Positions 20,357-30,850 of a stretch of 37,084 bases of DNA are shown here, in pieces; position 1 is the first letter of the stretch, and each line of letters begins with the position of its first letter. The stretch is taken from the NCBI GenBank assembly GCA_015499985.1, contig JAAAUF010000361.1:372-37455 (forward strand), read 5' to 3'. Origin of the DNA: Haplosporangium gracile. Its lineage: Eukaryota > Mortierellomycota > Mortierellomycetes > Mortierellales > Mortierellaceae. Made by a program: the position numbers and the translations under genes. The notes under the pieces were generated by a model that did no database searches, was not told the DNA's origin, and saw nothing but the letters and a program-made list of their open reading frames with translations.

Positions 20357-22366
20357 ATGCGGGCGTCAACTTCACGGGTGTACCCAAAGGCATTGCACTC
20401 GTCGAACATCCTCTATAGTCGAACAGCTACTACCGTCTCCCTCCTGGACATCCCCGAGATTCTGTACCACGTCTTCGCCTTTATCGACCAATTCACGCTT
20501 TCTAAAACCGTGGTCCTGGTCTGCCGCCAATGGTTCTTGATGAACCGTCATCGTATCGTCCGCCAAGAGCTCTGGGACGCCGATTTTACCCTCAGACGAA
20601 CCAAAGAGATTATCGCCAGAATGCCAGGAACGGCCCGCCTAAGCTGGAGCTCGAGAACTGACCGTTTGCAAGAGGACCTCGACTGGGTTATCCTAAGAAA
20701 AACACTCGAACAAACTCAAGACCAGTACCTCAAACGACAGCAACAGAATCTCAATCGTGACCAAACGTCAATCGTCCAGAATAAATTTGGTCGTCCACTC
20801 CAAGATGTCATCTCGACTCTTCCCTTCAACGATGACCCTCTGCGAGAACTGGAGCTGTTTGGAGTCGTGGATGACTGCAAACGACTGACGTCTATTCAGG
20901 CCGTCCTGTCGTTCCTGACGTGTCTGAAGTTGCATTGGCGTAAGACCAGTACCTTTCACATGGACTAACTCCTCCTCTCCTGCCCCCTTCTTGAGGTCCT
21001 CCATGCAGGGTCGACCGAAGGTTTGGAGCTCCCTGGACCATGGGTTCCATTGGCGATGCAACGAAATGGGGCAAACCAGCCTCCGCCTTCTTCTCTTGCC
21101 CTCCAGTCTCTGGTGCTGAAAAATGCACGGCTTTTACAGACATCACTCGAGGACTTCGTGTCGCACGCGCCACATCTCCATAAACTTCGACTCGCCAACC
21201 TGCTTCAGAACAAATGGCTCTACTGGCCATTCTTCAGTAACGTGTCTTACAACTGGGCTGATCTGTACCAGTGTCTGCAGCGTATACCTCACCACCTCAC
21301 GTCCTTTCACTTCTCCGTTCAAGATCAGACCATGCCCGACTCGGACCTCAAGGCGGTGATGTCTGATGTTTGCCCTCAATCGACCGAATGGACCTTTCAC
21401 GCCAAGGATCTCACGCCCACCCTCATGCGCTACTTGAATGAGCTGCCCAACGTTGTCACGTCTCTTGAACTGTACTGGCCTGAACGAGCGCACTGTCATC
21501 CTGACAGTGGCCTACACGCATATCTGTGCGCGTCGCCTCATCTGCTTCATCTTAGGGCGCCTAATATTGTATTTTTATTCGAATTCCTGGATGTCCATCG
21601 CCGAGTCGACATTTGTCTCTACCCCCGGGATCATCGCCTCAACTCTACCAACCATGCCAACTGCAGTCACAATGGCGATTCGAAAACAACAGCCCTCTCC
21701 AAAATATGGAAATGCAGGAACCTTCGCACCCTGCACCTCGCCTTCCACAACCATGGGCTCTCACTCTTGATTTCGCCAACGCATTCTCGAGTTCTCTTTG
21801 GCTACATTTCCAGGGTCTGTCCTCAACTCCGTGATCTGGAGATACATATACCCGAGCAGACACAATGGACTCGTAATCTACACTTTGCAAATCTTGAAAT
21901 GAGTCTTCAAGGTGAGTTCTGCCTGCTTACAAGACTGCGGCACTTGGAGACGCTCCGGCTCGGACGGGTGCAGCAGCGCATTGCCTTTGACCCTTTCCAT
22001 TTGAACTGGATGGTGGTGTCCGGACACAACGCCAGGTATAGGGAGGAGAGGAGGAAAATTGTCGCCGGATGGGACGAGTGTATCATGCAGGAAGCGCGAC
22101 AGGTCGATCGACGGACGGAGAGAGTACAAATCGACAAAAGGTCAGAGAAGCTGGCGGGTGTTGAAGATCGATTGGAGCATGATCTGAAGCATCTTGGCCT
22201 GGTGCTGGATGTGAAGGAAGTGCTTGACGAGATGGACAGTGCAACCTATCGATGCTGGCCAGTCTTGCGGCGAGTCTCTGTTTTTAACGACAACGGCGTC
22301 GGTCTTCGCCCAGCGGATGAGCTGATGCGTCTGTTTCCTCCCAAGAGCTCCAAGCTCTTCCGATGA
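20357..22366 (+). CDS. F-box/LRR protein (copy 6), with one in-frame TAA inside a possible 69-base intron
   Basis: From the ATG at 20357 to the TGA at 22364-22366 the frame is continuous over 670 codons, except for one TAA at 20966-20968. A canonical intron fits exactly there: donor GTAAGA at 20940, GACTAAC branch-like sequence, C/T-rich tract, and a CAG acceptor ending at 21008. Removing these 69 bases keeps the frame and gives 646 residues. Without splicing the gene is cut after about 203 residues. The F-box is at about 30-65 (LDIPEILYHVFAFIDQFTLS, VCRQWFLMNRH). The LRR part shows LELPGPWVP, LKNARLLQTSLEDF, STEWTFHAKDLTPTLM, LHAYLCASPHLLHLRAPN, RVLFGYISRVCPQLRDLEI, GEFCLLTRLRHLETLRLG, LNWMVVSG and CWPVLRRVSVF, as in copies 3 and 4. 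Expected role: SCF adaptor with unknown target. Recent pseudogenisation is the alternative to the spliced model. Confidence 0.78.
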
Positions 22367-22662
22367 ATATTTGTAACTATTAAAAACTATTGTGTATGTA
22401 TTATTTTTCGCTCAATAGTCGACAGAGCTCTGCGCGATCGGAGATTCTTTCGTGAAATATCCTCCAGAGGATCCTGAACGCAGCTCTTCATTTTGTTTTG
22501 CTTTGTTTAGGCCTGCATCGTAAGCAGAGATCCTTTTCAAATGAAGATGTTGCGGCGCTTGTCAGAAAGAAAAATTTGCAAGTGCTTAAAATCCCTCCTG
22601 ACTGTGTGGACCCAAGTATTTTTCCGCGATGCTCAAGGGTATACTTTTTATCAAAAAAGAAA

Positions 22663-25600
22663 CTACTCCATCCTAACCATCAGCTTGTGGCGAAGGTTCA
22701 TGTCGTTAACAGAGGTATCAGTCCACACCATTTGGGAACGGAGACGGGTGTAGTAAGTACTCTGGTCGTCTCGGGTATCTGTCCTGTAAGCGTCGACATC
22801 TCCAACATCAGTGCACTGGTTGTTGCATGCCAAATATACTCGCAGCTTGTCCAAAAATTGCATCTGCCGCCTCACAAGAACTTCCTCCGTCTCCCATTTG
22901 TACTCGCAATTGACAATTGCCAGCACCTCGAGCTTGGACAGATTGAGAGTGTTGAACAATGCCTTCAAGTAGCTGGACCTCACACCCCCTATCCACAGGC
23001 GCTTGATCGCAACTTTGGTAAGGCACTCAAGGACAATGCCATATCCAGGGGACTTGAGCCGCTCCAGCGAGATCGACACTATCTGGTTCGATCCTCCATA
23101 GCCTGTCTCGGGGAAGGATTTCCACATCGGAACCAAATCCGCCCCAGTGAACTTGTAGAAGTAAACCGAGCGAACAGATGTAAAGTCGGTGGCCTTGATG
23201 ACAGCGTCCATAGGGATGCTCTTGTAAAGACCGAGATGCGTCAGAGAGAGGAGCGGCATGATTCGAGCCAGCAGTTGGTTCGAGTCCTCGGACAGATCAG
23301 TGTTCAGGTGAAGCTGTCGAAGTTTCGAAAATGGGATAACCCTAGACGATGCTGGTGTCTGTGCAGGCTGAGGCGGGTTCTTCCAGCCAGAAGAAGTTGA
23401 TTTTGGGGGTGAAGGTGGTGGTCCCGTCTGAGAATGGGCAGACTCGTTCCGAATGATGGTGGCCAAGTTGAGCTCGCTATAGACCGGGTCCAAAATCAGC
23501 ACCTCCAGAGTCCTTGAAAACGCCCGCACCAGGGCCTGCAACTCCATGGCATCGACGACCGTGTTGACGATCACAAGCTCCCTTAAGTTTCGAGTGCCCT
23601 TAACCACACTCGAAAGGAGGCCTTTGACCTCGGACTCGGTGCGGTGCTTGAAGTTCCAGAGGTAGAGCACCTCCAGATCCTTGAGAGACTTGATGGCTTG
23701 GCAGAGCTGGTCATCAACAAGGGATCCCAACTCGGATCCTAGTCTGAGATCAACGAGATTTGGACAGTGCCAGAGAATGTTGGAGATCTTGCTGATATCA
23801 TTGGCTCCGATTCCGTTGAGGTGGTGATAGGTACGAAGACGAGACGGTGGAATGTGTGAAGGCAGATCAACAATACGGAAGCCGAACGATATGATGCCCT
23901 GCAGTGACAAACTCTGAAGATTCATATTTGCGAAAAGATCTAACAAAGGCCAGTACCGATCCTCGGCTTGTTTGTGCTGGATCCGATTGTTGCGGTCCGA
24001 CAAGTCCAGTTGCAGGATCCTGACGTTGGAGCGGCAGGTGGACTTAACGATCTGGTGGAGATCGGATGTGTTGAAGTTCCATTTGAGGATCACGTTGAGT
24101 TCGCTGATGGTGGTTCCTTGTTCCTCCAGGCGGTTCATAAAGTCCCTGGCCACAATAGAGGTTGGAAGCGTGATGGTCACCTTGCACAGGTATGGTTCGT
24201 ACTTGCCTCGGTTAAGCTTCACCATCGTGAGGAAAGACCCCATAACCATAGTTTGATACAAGTAGCTGTAGTGCTCCAGACAGACCCACTTGACATGGCC
24301 CTTGGGGTGGTGATCCTGTACAGGTTGCCTAGAATCTTGTCCTTATCCTTGTTTCGCAAAAAGGTATCCAGCTGTCGAAGGTCTGCTCCTTCCAGGGCCT
24401 TGAGACTGTTGGCCGACTCGTCCACATCCTGACCACCGGCGCCTCCCAACTCCGACGATGCCAAGAGTGCTTCCTTACTAAGGTTTATTCGAAGATAGTC
24501 AATCGACACATTGACGGCATCCAGGGTGTTCTTGGTCACTGCCTCTGCCACACGCGCCAACTTGTCTATTTCAGTGGCCAGGTGAACCGCGGGCGGGGCG
24601 ACAACGGAAGCAGCGTAAACACAGACCTGCAAAACTCTTAGCACGCCGAGAACATAGGGCCTATACTGCTCAAAGAACTTTTTCGGCCGCGAGATCTCGT
24701 AGCCCTCGTGGTCAGCCAGGTGGATCCGTTCGGGGTGTTTCTCGTCCATTCTTCCGGGTCCACTTGTATCGAGAACATGATTGTGCTCTTCCCCCTTTTT
24801 CCGCTCGCCACACTCGCACAAAAAATAGAGACGAAATTTCTCTTGCATAAGGTTCTTGGATTTGAAGGTATCGAAAAATGACTTGCCCTTGCTGTCGAGC
24901 TTCTTCTCTGGAAGGATGACAAACAACCGTGGGATAGGGTACTCGTGAAGCTCATAGTTCTGGATCAGGGCGGCGTCGATGCCCTGCTGGACGACCTTGA
25001 GCTGATCGTTGGTTTGCAGCTGATGGCGAAGCATCTCTTCTTCTCGTCCTTTGGATTTATCCTGCCCTTCAAGAATTTTGTCGACTTTGGCTTTGACCTC
25101 GTGTTGGTCTTGGACCAGCTTATGAAAGTTCTCCATGAGCTTGAGTAGGGCGGCTGAATGTCCCTCAAGCAAAAGTCGCGACACTTCGGTAGCGATCCCA
25201 GAGGCTGAATAGGCCGCGACTGGATCTGGGCTGGGCTCACGGACATAGACTTGGAGAGCCGATTCTACGCCGGGGAACACGGCGATGGATGGAAATGGAG
25301 AGAGTCGACTCGTCTTGGAAGAGTCGGGCGGGGTTCGAAGGCCCATCAAGCCCACGCCTCCGGAGGATGTGCATCTCGATGGGAAAGACATGGGCGAAGA
25401 GGTTAGCAACATGGATTCGGGGGAAGAAGGGGAGCGTGCACGTCCTGGAGTTGTAGGAACAGCCATGTAAGAGCTGGCGAGGGAGCTGGTGCTGCTGTTG
25501 CGATGGTGGGAGAAAACGCCGCTCTTGAGGCTTCCTGGCGTACTGAGAGGGAAGTAAGGGCCGTCGTCGGTGATAACGTCGACAAACTGGTCGGGAAAGT

Positions 25601-25955
25601 GGGCAATCCTGTTGGGCGAGTATCTGTTGTACATACAGTGAAAAGGCAGTCGGTTTAGTCAATTCAAGCACACCTGTTTGCCAGTCATTGTTCACACACA
25701 TATACTCATACATCTATTTTTGCTTTTCCACAGTCCAGGAGAAACAGACGGAGGAGGGAGGGAGGGAGTAGTCGCTTACCGGCTACCGTTCTCGTCTCTC
25801 AGGAACACGACTTCGTGTCTGCCGACCTTGAATCCGATGGCATCAGGAAAGCGGTCGATGATGTCGTCCATGACGCTGTAGTAGTGGCCATTGGGACCCC
25901 GATGGACGTGGACACTGATGACCCTTTCTCCGCTCCGGAACTGTTGGCACTGCAT
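22663..25955 (-). CDS. Large multidomain LRR (RNI-like) protein, interrupted by a one-base frameshift
   Basis: Exon 1 is 25955-25780 and exon 2 begins at 25623. The intron (GTAAGC...CAACAG, 156 bases) joins GSR to YSPNRIAHFPDQF in frame. Residues 1-80 form a small domain (SVMDDIIDRFPDAIGFKVG, VVFLRDENG). Residues 85-190 are Ser/Pro-rich and 205-285 are helical and charged. A conserved block follows: RLFVILPEKK (about 291), FRLYFLCECGE (about 322), HEGYE (about 364), FFEQYRPYVLGVLRVL. Near 24297-24308 the frame breaks: GNLYRITTP ends one frame, and GHVKWVCLEHY continues in the next with no ATG nearby. The LRR part of about 530 residues follows. With the single shift allowed for, the product would be about 1,045 residues. 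I associate this architecture with expanded families in Mortierellomycotina; the function is unknown. Either a sequencing error or a recent inactivating mutation explains the shift. It is convergent with F-box copy 6. Confidence 0.72.
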
Positions 25956-27175
25956 GTCGGAGCAAAAGCAAAAGTACGTAGGAAGAAAAGAGCAGGGTAG
26001 GTGAATAGAATAGAAGGAAGGGGAGAGGCGCGAAGAAGAAGGGGTGAGAGAGGAGGAGGAGAAGGAGGGGAGAAAGGAGGAGAGAGAACCTGTTTCTTTT
26101 CTCTCTTTTTGTTTTTTATTCGTCCACGCTTTTTTTCCAGGAAGGCTGCAGGGATGGGATTTGCGCTTGCTGTTTTCTCACTTACATGCCTCAAGAGTGA
26201 TAGGGTAGTAGTTCTTGGGACAACAAAAAAAAGAGGTGTTAGTCGCCAGAGAACAGATGAGTCCTACAAACCAAACAAGCGTCTTGGTCTCCCAACCAAT
26301 GCTCTTTTATCTCGCGCCACCACCATCTCCTTCGCCTCCTCTTACACCGACACCTTCTTCTACGTCCTTTTCTTCTCTTTTATGTTCTATGCTGTATATA
26401 CAGGACAGTGAGTTTTATATACAAAAAATAGAAGCCTAGCTGGGGTCCCTGCATGTTTGTGAAGGGAGGGAGGACTCCACCTGCCAGGTCCTGCCTATGG
26501 GAACCAGTACTGAACCTGAACCCAAACCAAGAAGAAGAAACTTCCAGACATCCAGCGAAGGTTAGCATTGAAAGCTGTTTTCTTCTCTACCTTTCTAGTC
26601 CTACGGTCTACAGTAGGATCTAGAGCTTTCTTCTTTTCTCTCCCACGTTGTTGCGAGCCAAGCTTTGTTCTTTTTCTAGAAGAAAGCTAGCACATCCAAG
26701 CTTCGATCCAATGGTCGAGGACAAGAGACGGCGATTGAAACAAACCTTTTTTTTTTTATTTCCTTTTGCTTCCTGAGCGCATGACATGTGTGCGCGTGTG
26801 TGTGTGGGAGGGGGACAGTTGTAGGTGTCGTTGTTTTGGTCTAGGGATCCGTCTCTTCTGTGTTTTTATAAGGGGCTTAACGTGAGGAGGCGTGTGTTTT
26901 TTGGATTTGAACTGCAGGTGGTCGGTCGAATCTTGGCGACTGCTGAAAGGAGGTGACGGTGGTGCATCGCACCATACACAATACACGACACGGGGATGGG
27001 ATGAATTTCTAGGGGGTGAGCGTGTGAGTGTGGGGGACGGGTCTATGACCTCAACGAGTGAGAAAAAGAAAAGAACCAACAAAAGAGGTGAGTCAAGAAG
27101 ACGGTAAAGAGGTTTTTGGATTACATGATGCGGTGATACATGGCATGGGCATGGACATGGCAGAGCACCGGTATT

Positions 27176-27197
27176 AAAAAAAAAAAAAAAAAAAAAC
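27176..27197. repeat. Poly(A) run of 22 bases
   Basis: A pure A run lies in non-coding sequence. No retroelement coding sequence or target-site duplication was recognised beside it, so it may be a simple homopolymer. Confidence 0.85.
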
Positions 27198-28700
27198 TAG
27201 ACTTGTTGGGTTGTCTGTTTCTCAGATCTGTGGATGCACAAAAAACCCTCAATTGAAAAAATGAAGGGTCACTCCTTGCTGCAACTTGCCCACAAGGATG
27301 TACATGTACATGAAGAGGGAAAACCAAATTTTAAATCCCGTCAAAAAAAAATTTTTCTTCTTTGTCAACAACCCTGAGCCTCCCTGCCTCGCCTTGTTGA
27401 ACAACCCCCCCTGTGGGCTTGACAATTCGGAAAAACACCAAGCTGTACAATCTCATTTCTTCCCCATAGTTTATGAGAGAAAGAAAAGTCAACTGAACCC
27501 TTTCTGCATTGCAACAATGATGAAAGGGGAGGAACGTAGATACGCCCTGTCTTGTAAGAAAGAAGGAATAGTAGGAATAACAACAAAACACCGATGACCA
27601 AATCGTCGTCAATTCCCTCTCCCTCCCTTCCCTCTACCCATCCCTCCTGCCTTCTTCTCCTCCACAGCTCTTTTTTTTTTCGAAGGCAGCAATGTTGGGG
27701 GAAAGAGAATCAGGCGTATCGGTACATGTAAAGTTGAAGAGGAGACACGACGTTGCATCAAGCAACCGAGCGTTTCTAAAAGGATGAAGGTCGGTCAAGG
27801 AAAATAGATAGACGGGGCTTAAAAGCGCTTTGGAAAAGGCAAAGAAAAGGAAAGGAAAAAGACATGTATAAAGACGGACGATAGCTACAGCACACACATA
27901 TTGAGATGGAAAAAGAAAAAGCTTGGCTTGTCACTTTCTGCACCATGACATACGCATACCGTATTATTTTCTTTTGATCTGACAAAGAAAAGAAAACAAA
28001 CAAAACAAACAAGGCAAGAAAACATTGCCATTAGATGCAAAGGGCAATGCCGCCGATGGAAAAAAAACAAAAAACAACACGATTCGACACACGACTCATC
28101 ATTGCGAAATAACAAAAGCATTGCCAAAACTGAAGCGTATCATATGCCAACGTATCAACAGAGAAACAATTGACAGCTTGTTAAGGTAGATATGTCTATT
28201 GGGCACACGATACGTGGTAGTTTGGTGGTGCCTCTGTCCTCCTTTTTAAAAAGGACGTGGATCAAATAGCGGATCACAAAAGCAAGACACGGAGAATAAT
28301 AGAGATTTAATAGACGTGTTGGAAAGAAATAGAGAATCCTAGAAACGCGAGAACTTGACTGGTCCATCAAAATTCAGGAACAGACAGACAGTCAGCCACA
28401 CACACACATACACATACATACATGTACAGCAACAGGTACATCGCAAGGTTGGAAAGTGAAAAAAAAAAAAATTACTGGTTTACAAGGGTTGTGGGCTAGT
28501 GTTACAAGTTTTGAGCGAGCAAAAGGCTATTTACAGATGAGGAATGGCAAGACAGACCAATTGGATTGTCACCAGGATTGCTGCTGAAAAACAATAAGAG
28601 GACTTGAGGAATAAAAATACAAAGAGAGAGCTATTTACAAAGAGAATAACATCGCGAACGACATCAACGAAGAAAAAGAGCAGGGGTGGGTAGAGTTTGT

Positions 28701-28744
28701 TTCCCTTCCCTTCCCTTCCCTTCCCTTCCCTTCCCCTCCCTTCC
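28701..28744. repeat. TTCCC pentanucleotide repeat
   Basis: About eight tandem TTCCC units, one with a C/T variant, lie downstream of the minus-strand gene at 28902. This is a simple microsatellite with strong purine/pyrimidine strand asymmetry. Confidence 0.9.
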
Positions 28745-28901
28745 TTTTCTTTGGCACATAACTTGAATTCCACAATCAAGAAATCAAAAAAGAGGAAAAA
28801 AGAAGAAAAAAGAAGGGGGTCGGGAAATCACACGCGTCTCAATTGAAAGCAACAGGAGCAACCATTTGACCCCGATCGGCCTTGGATTCCTTCTTGTCGC
28901 T

Positions 28902-30218
28902 TTAGAGACGACGAGTACGGCGGCCATCGGCCAAAGGCCCATTGGAACGCGTCTGGGCATAGAGACGGGTCCACTGGCCAGATTGCTGCGAGCACCAATT
29001 GTCCTGGCGAGGATCGCATCGGGCAATTCGAAGCAGCGATTGTTTAGCCGTCATAGGGGTTGAGGACGAAGACGACGACGAGGACAAAGACAAGGACGAC
29101 GACGAATTCGAGGCCACGGTTCGGATTTCGCCCGCAGCTGCTGTGGAAGCAGAAGCAGAAGCGGCTACTTCTGATGTATGATCGAAAGCATAGACATCCT
29201 CCTCTTCATGCATGTGCATCGTCGCTCTCCTTTCGGAGATACTTGGCAGAAAGTGAGAGGCGCTTTGATGGCGGGCATGCTCCGCTCGGCGTTGTTGCCT
29301 TCCTTGGTGTTGTTGTTGATGTTGTTGTTGATGTTGGGGGCACTGTGGTTTTGACTGAGAGGAGGATGCTTGTCCGTATTGGATGCTGCTCTTGACAGCC
29401 GAGGCTGCAGCAGCAAAAAGAGATCGAGATGCAGGAGACATTGTCCTTTCGTTCTCCGACAGACGAGGAGGATAGGACAATGCCGAGATGTATCCGGAGC
29501 GAGCATGTTGTTGTTGTTGATGTTGTTGGTGTTGGCGATCCGAGGACAAGGGGAACGAGGAGTGGGTATCGTAGGAAGGCGAGCCGCTGGGGTGAACGCG
29601 GGCCATGGATGTAGATGATCCGGATCCATAGTAGATCTGCTGGTTATCGTAGCCGATGAGGAGATCATCGTCCACATTGTCGATATCATGATGATTGGCA
29701 TGGTTTCGCTGGCTCAGCCGCCTGGCCTGCTGCCGACTGTAGCTGTAGCTGAAGTGGCGCTGGTGGTGGTGTTGTTGCTGCTGCTGTCTTTGTCGAGTGG
29801 ACGATGAAGACTGAGAGCGCCTTGGGTGGGGCTGCTGATAAAATGGCTTTTGGGTGGCCTGGGTCATTGTGTACGAAGGCAAAGTCGTGTGGGAGTGGGA
29901 GGAGGAGGTTGTTGAGGAAGGAGAGGAATCGGTAGGGGAGGAAGCGAGGGAGGGAGGAGTGGAGTAAATGGTTGAGGTGGAGGTGGTGTGGAGGTTGTGT
30001 TGATAGTGAGGGTTGAAGGAGTGTCGATTGTCGCAGGGAAAGAGCTTTTGGACGGCCTCCTTGGGGAGCATTGCCGAAGAAGGGTCACTGAAGGTGCGGT
30101 GGTGGCGACTCTTTGTGGCAGGCTGGGTGTATTCCTTGACGACTTCAGTGGTGGTGTTGTTGTTTTGGGGAAGGACGCGAGTGGAGAAGAAGGTGTAGAG
30201 GGTGTTGAAGCTTCCCAT
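28902..30218 (-). CDS. Hypothetical intrinsically disordered low-complexity protein
   Basis: One frame of 438 residues starting at the ATG at 30216-30218. An earlier in-frame ATG 21 codons upstream sits in a leader-like Leu/Ser/Pro stretch and is less likely. I recognise no catalytic or folded domain. The N-terminus (MGSFNTLYTFFSTRVLPQ) is mildly hydrophobic. A basic stretch KSRHHRTFSDPSS resembles basophilic-kinase and 14-3-3 target sites. Most of the rest is Ser, Gln, His, Thr and Ala-rich with poly-Gln/His runs, a poly-Ser run and a Ser-Ala run. Only the last 45 residues (TAKQSLLRIARCDPRQDNWC, then SGQWTRLYAQTRSNG) are of balanced composition and may be a short conserved motif. The upstream region is pyrimidine-rich on the coding strand, as for the other genes. 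A regulatory or scaffold role is possible but only a guess. Confidence 0.6.
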   Translation of the reverse strand: MGSFNTLYTFFSTRVLPQNNNTTTEVVKEYTQPATKSRHHRTFSDPSSAMLPKEAVQKLFPCDNRHSFNPHYQHNLHTTSTSTIYSTPPSLASSPTDSSPSSTTSSSHSHTTLPSYTMTQATQKPFYQQPHPRRSQSSSSTRQRQQQQQHHHQRHFSYSYSRQQARRLSQRNHANHHDIDNVDDDLLIGYDNQQIYYGSGSSTSMARVHPSGSPSYDTHSSFPLSSDRQHQQHQQQQHARSGYISALSYPPRLSENERTMSPASRSLFAAAASAVKSSIQYGQASSSQSKPQCPQHQQQHQQQHQGRQQRRAEHARHQSASHFLPSISERRATMHMHEEEDVYAFDHTSEVAASASASTAAAGEIRTVASNSSSSLSLSSSSSSSSTPMTAKQSLLRIARCDPRQDNWCSQQSGQWTRLYAQTRSNGPLADGRRTRRL

Positions 30219-30720
30219 GTTGACGCGTTGATGTGATTTTGAAGGAGGAGGAGTTGAGGTGGAAACGAAAAGGAGCAACAACGCGAATGTGAAGGTCGGA
30301 GCGCGGTGGTGAGAGTGAAGAGGTCAGTCCAGGTTTGCTGAATGAGCGACGAAGCCAAGCAAGCGGAGAGACTGTGTGAGAAGGGAAGGAGTAGAGATCG
30401 TCAAAGGTGAGAAGAAGAGAGGAGAAGTGAGAGAGTACAAGGTGAACAGGGTATGGAGGGTATGAAGGGTATGAAGGGAAGAAGTAAGAAGAGAGCAAGT
30501 TGGGAGAAGAAGAAGGAAGAAAAGAAGAATTCGAGAGTTGAAAGAGGAGAAGGAAGAAGAAAGGAAAAAGGGTTGTCGAGTGGGACAAAAAGAAAAGAAA
30601 ATAATCCGCCACAGGGCACACACAGGGGTGAGAGAAGAGGAAAGGAACGGCAAGTCCGATAGAAAAAACAAGGAATTTTGATTTGAATTGATATTGAATA
30701 CTCCCAGGGCATGCACACAT
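30219..30720 (-). promoter_or_regulatory. Pyrimidine-rich leader/promoter region of the gene at 28902-30218
   Basis: About 350 bases (30370-30660) are almost pure purine on the plus strand, so C/T on the coding strand of the downstream minus-strand gene. Similar tracts precede other start codons in this window. The open frames on the minus strand here are compositional artefacts. No TATA box or factor site is claimed. Confidence 0.5.
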
Positions 30721-30760
30721 GGGATATATTAGTTATTCAAAATCAATTGATTTACTCTCT

Positions 30761-30850
30761 CCTTCTCTTCCTCTCGCTTCCCTTTTATTCCCTTCTCTTC
30801 CCTTCTCTTCCCTTCGCTTCCCTTCGCTTCCCTTCTCTTCCCTTCTTTGC
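30761..30850. repeat. Imperfect decamer repeat, about nine units
   Basis: Tandem ten-base units of the type CCTTCTCTTC or CCTTCGCTTC, with single-base variants, form a polypyrimidine array. The array sits just beyond the purine-rich region upstream of the minus-strand gene at 28902-30218. Confidence 0.85.

Larger units (their letters stand above)
25956..28901. other. Gene-poor stretch of about 2.9 kb
   Basis: No open frame here resembles a protein; the longest are compositionally biased. The part next to 25955 (about 26000-26090) is purine-rich on the plus strand, so a pyrimidine-rich leader for the LRR gene. The part next to 28902 (about 28450-28900) would hold the 3' end of the disordered-protein transcript. 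The rest is AT-rich with A or T runs, a 22-base poly(A), a CA-like tract (about 28398-28425) and a CCCTT repeat. Unannotated non-coding RNA cannot be excluded. Confidence 0.55.

Noticed and set aside
22498..23400. 300-residue plus-strand open frame opposite the LRR gene
   Set aside because: It is the complement of the leucine-rich coding strand, which often stays open; the minus-strand product has the clear LRR pattern.
27176..27197. Poly(A) run as the tail of a retroposed element
   Set aside because: No retroelement coding sequence and no target-site duplication could be seen around it.
30145..30720. 191-residue minus-strand open frame upstream of the disordered-protein gene
   Set aside because: Phe/Leu/Ser/Pro strings expected from a C/T-rich leader.
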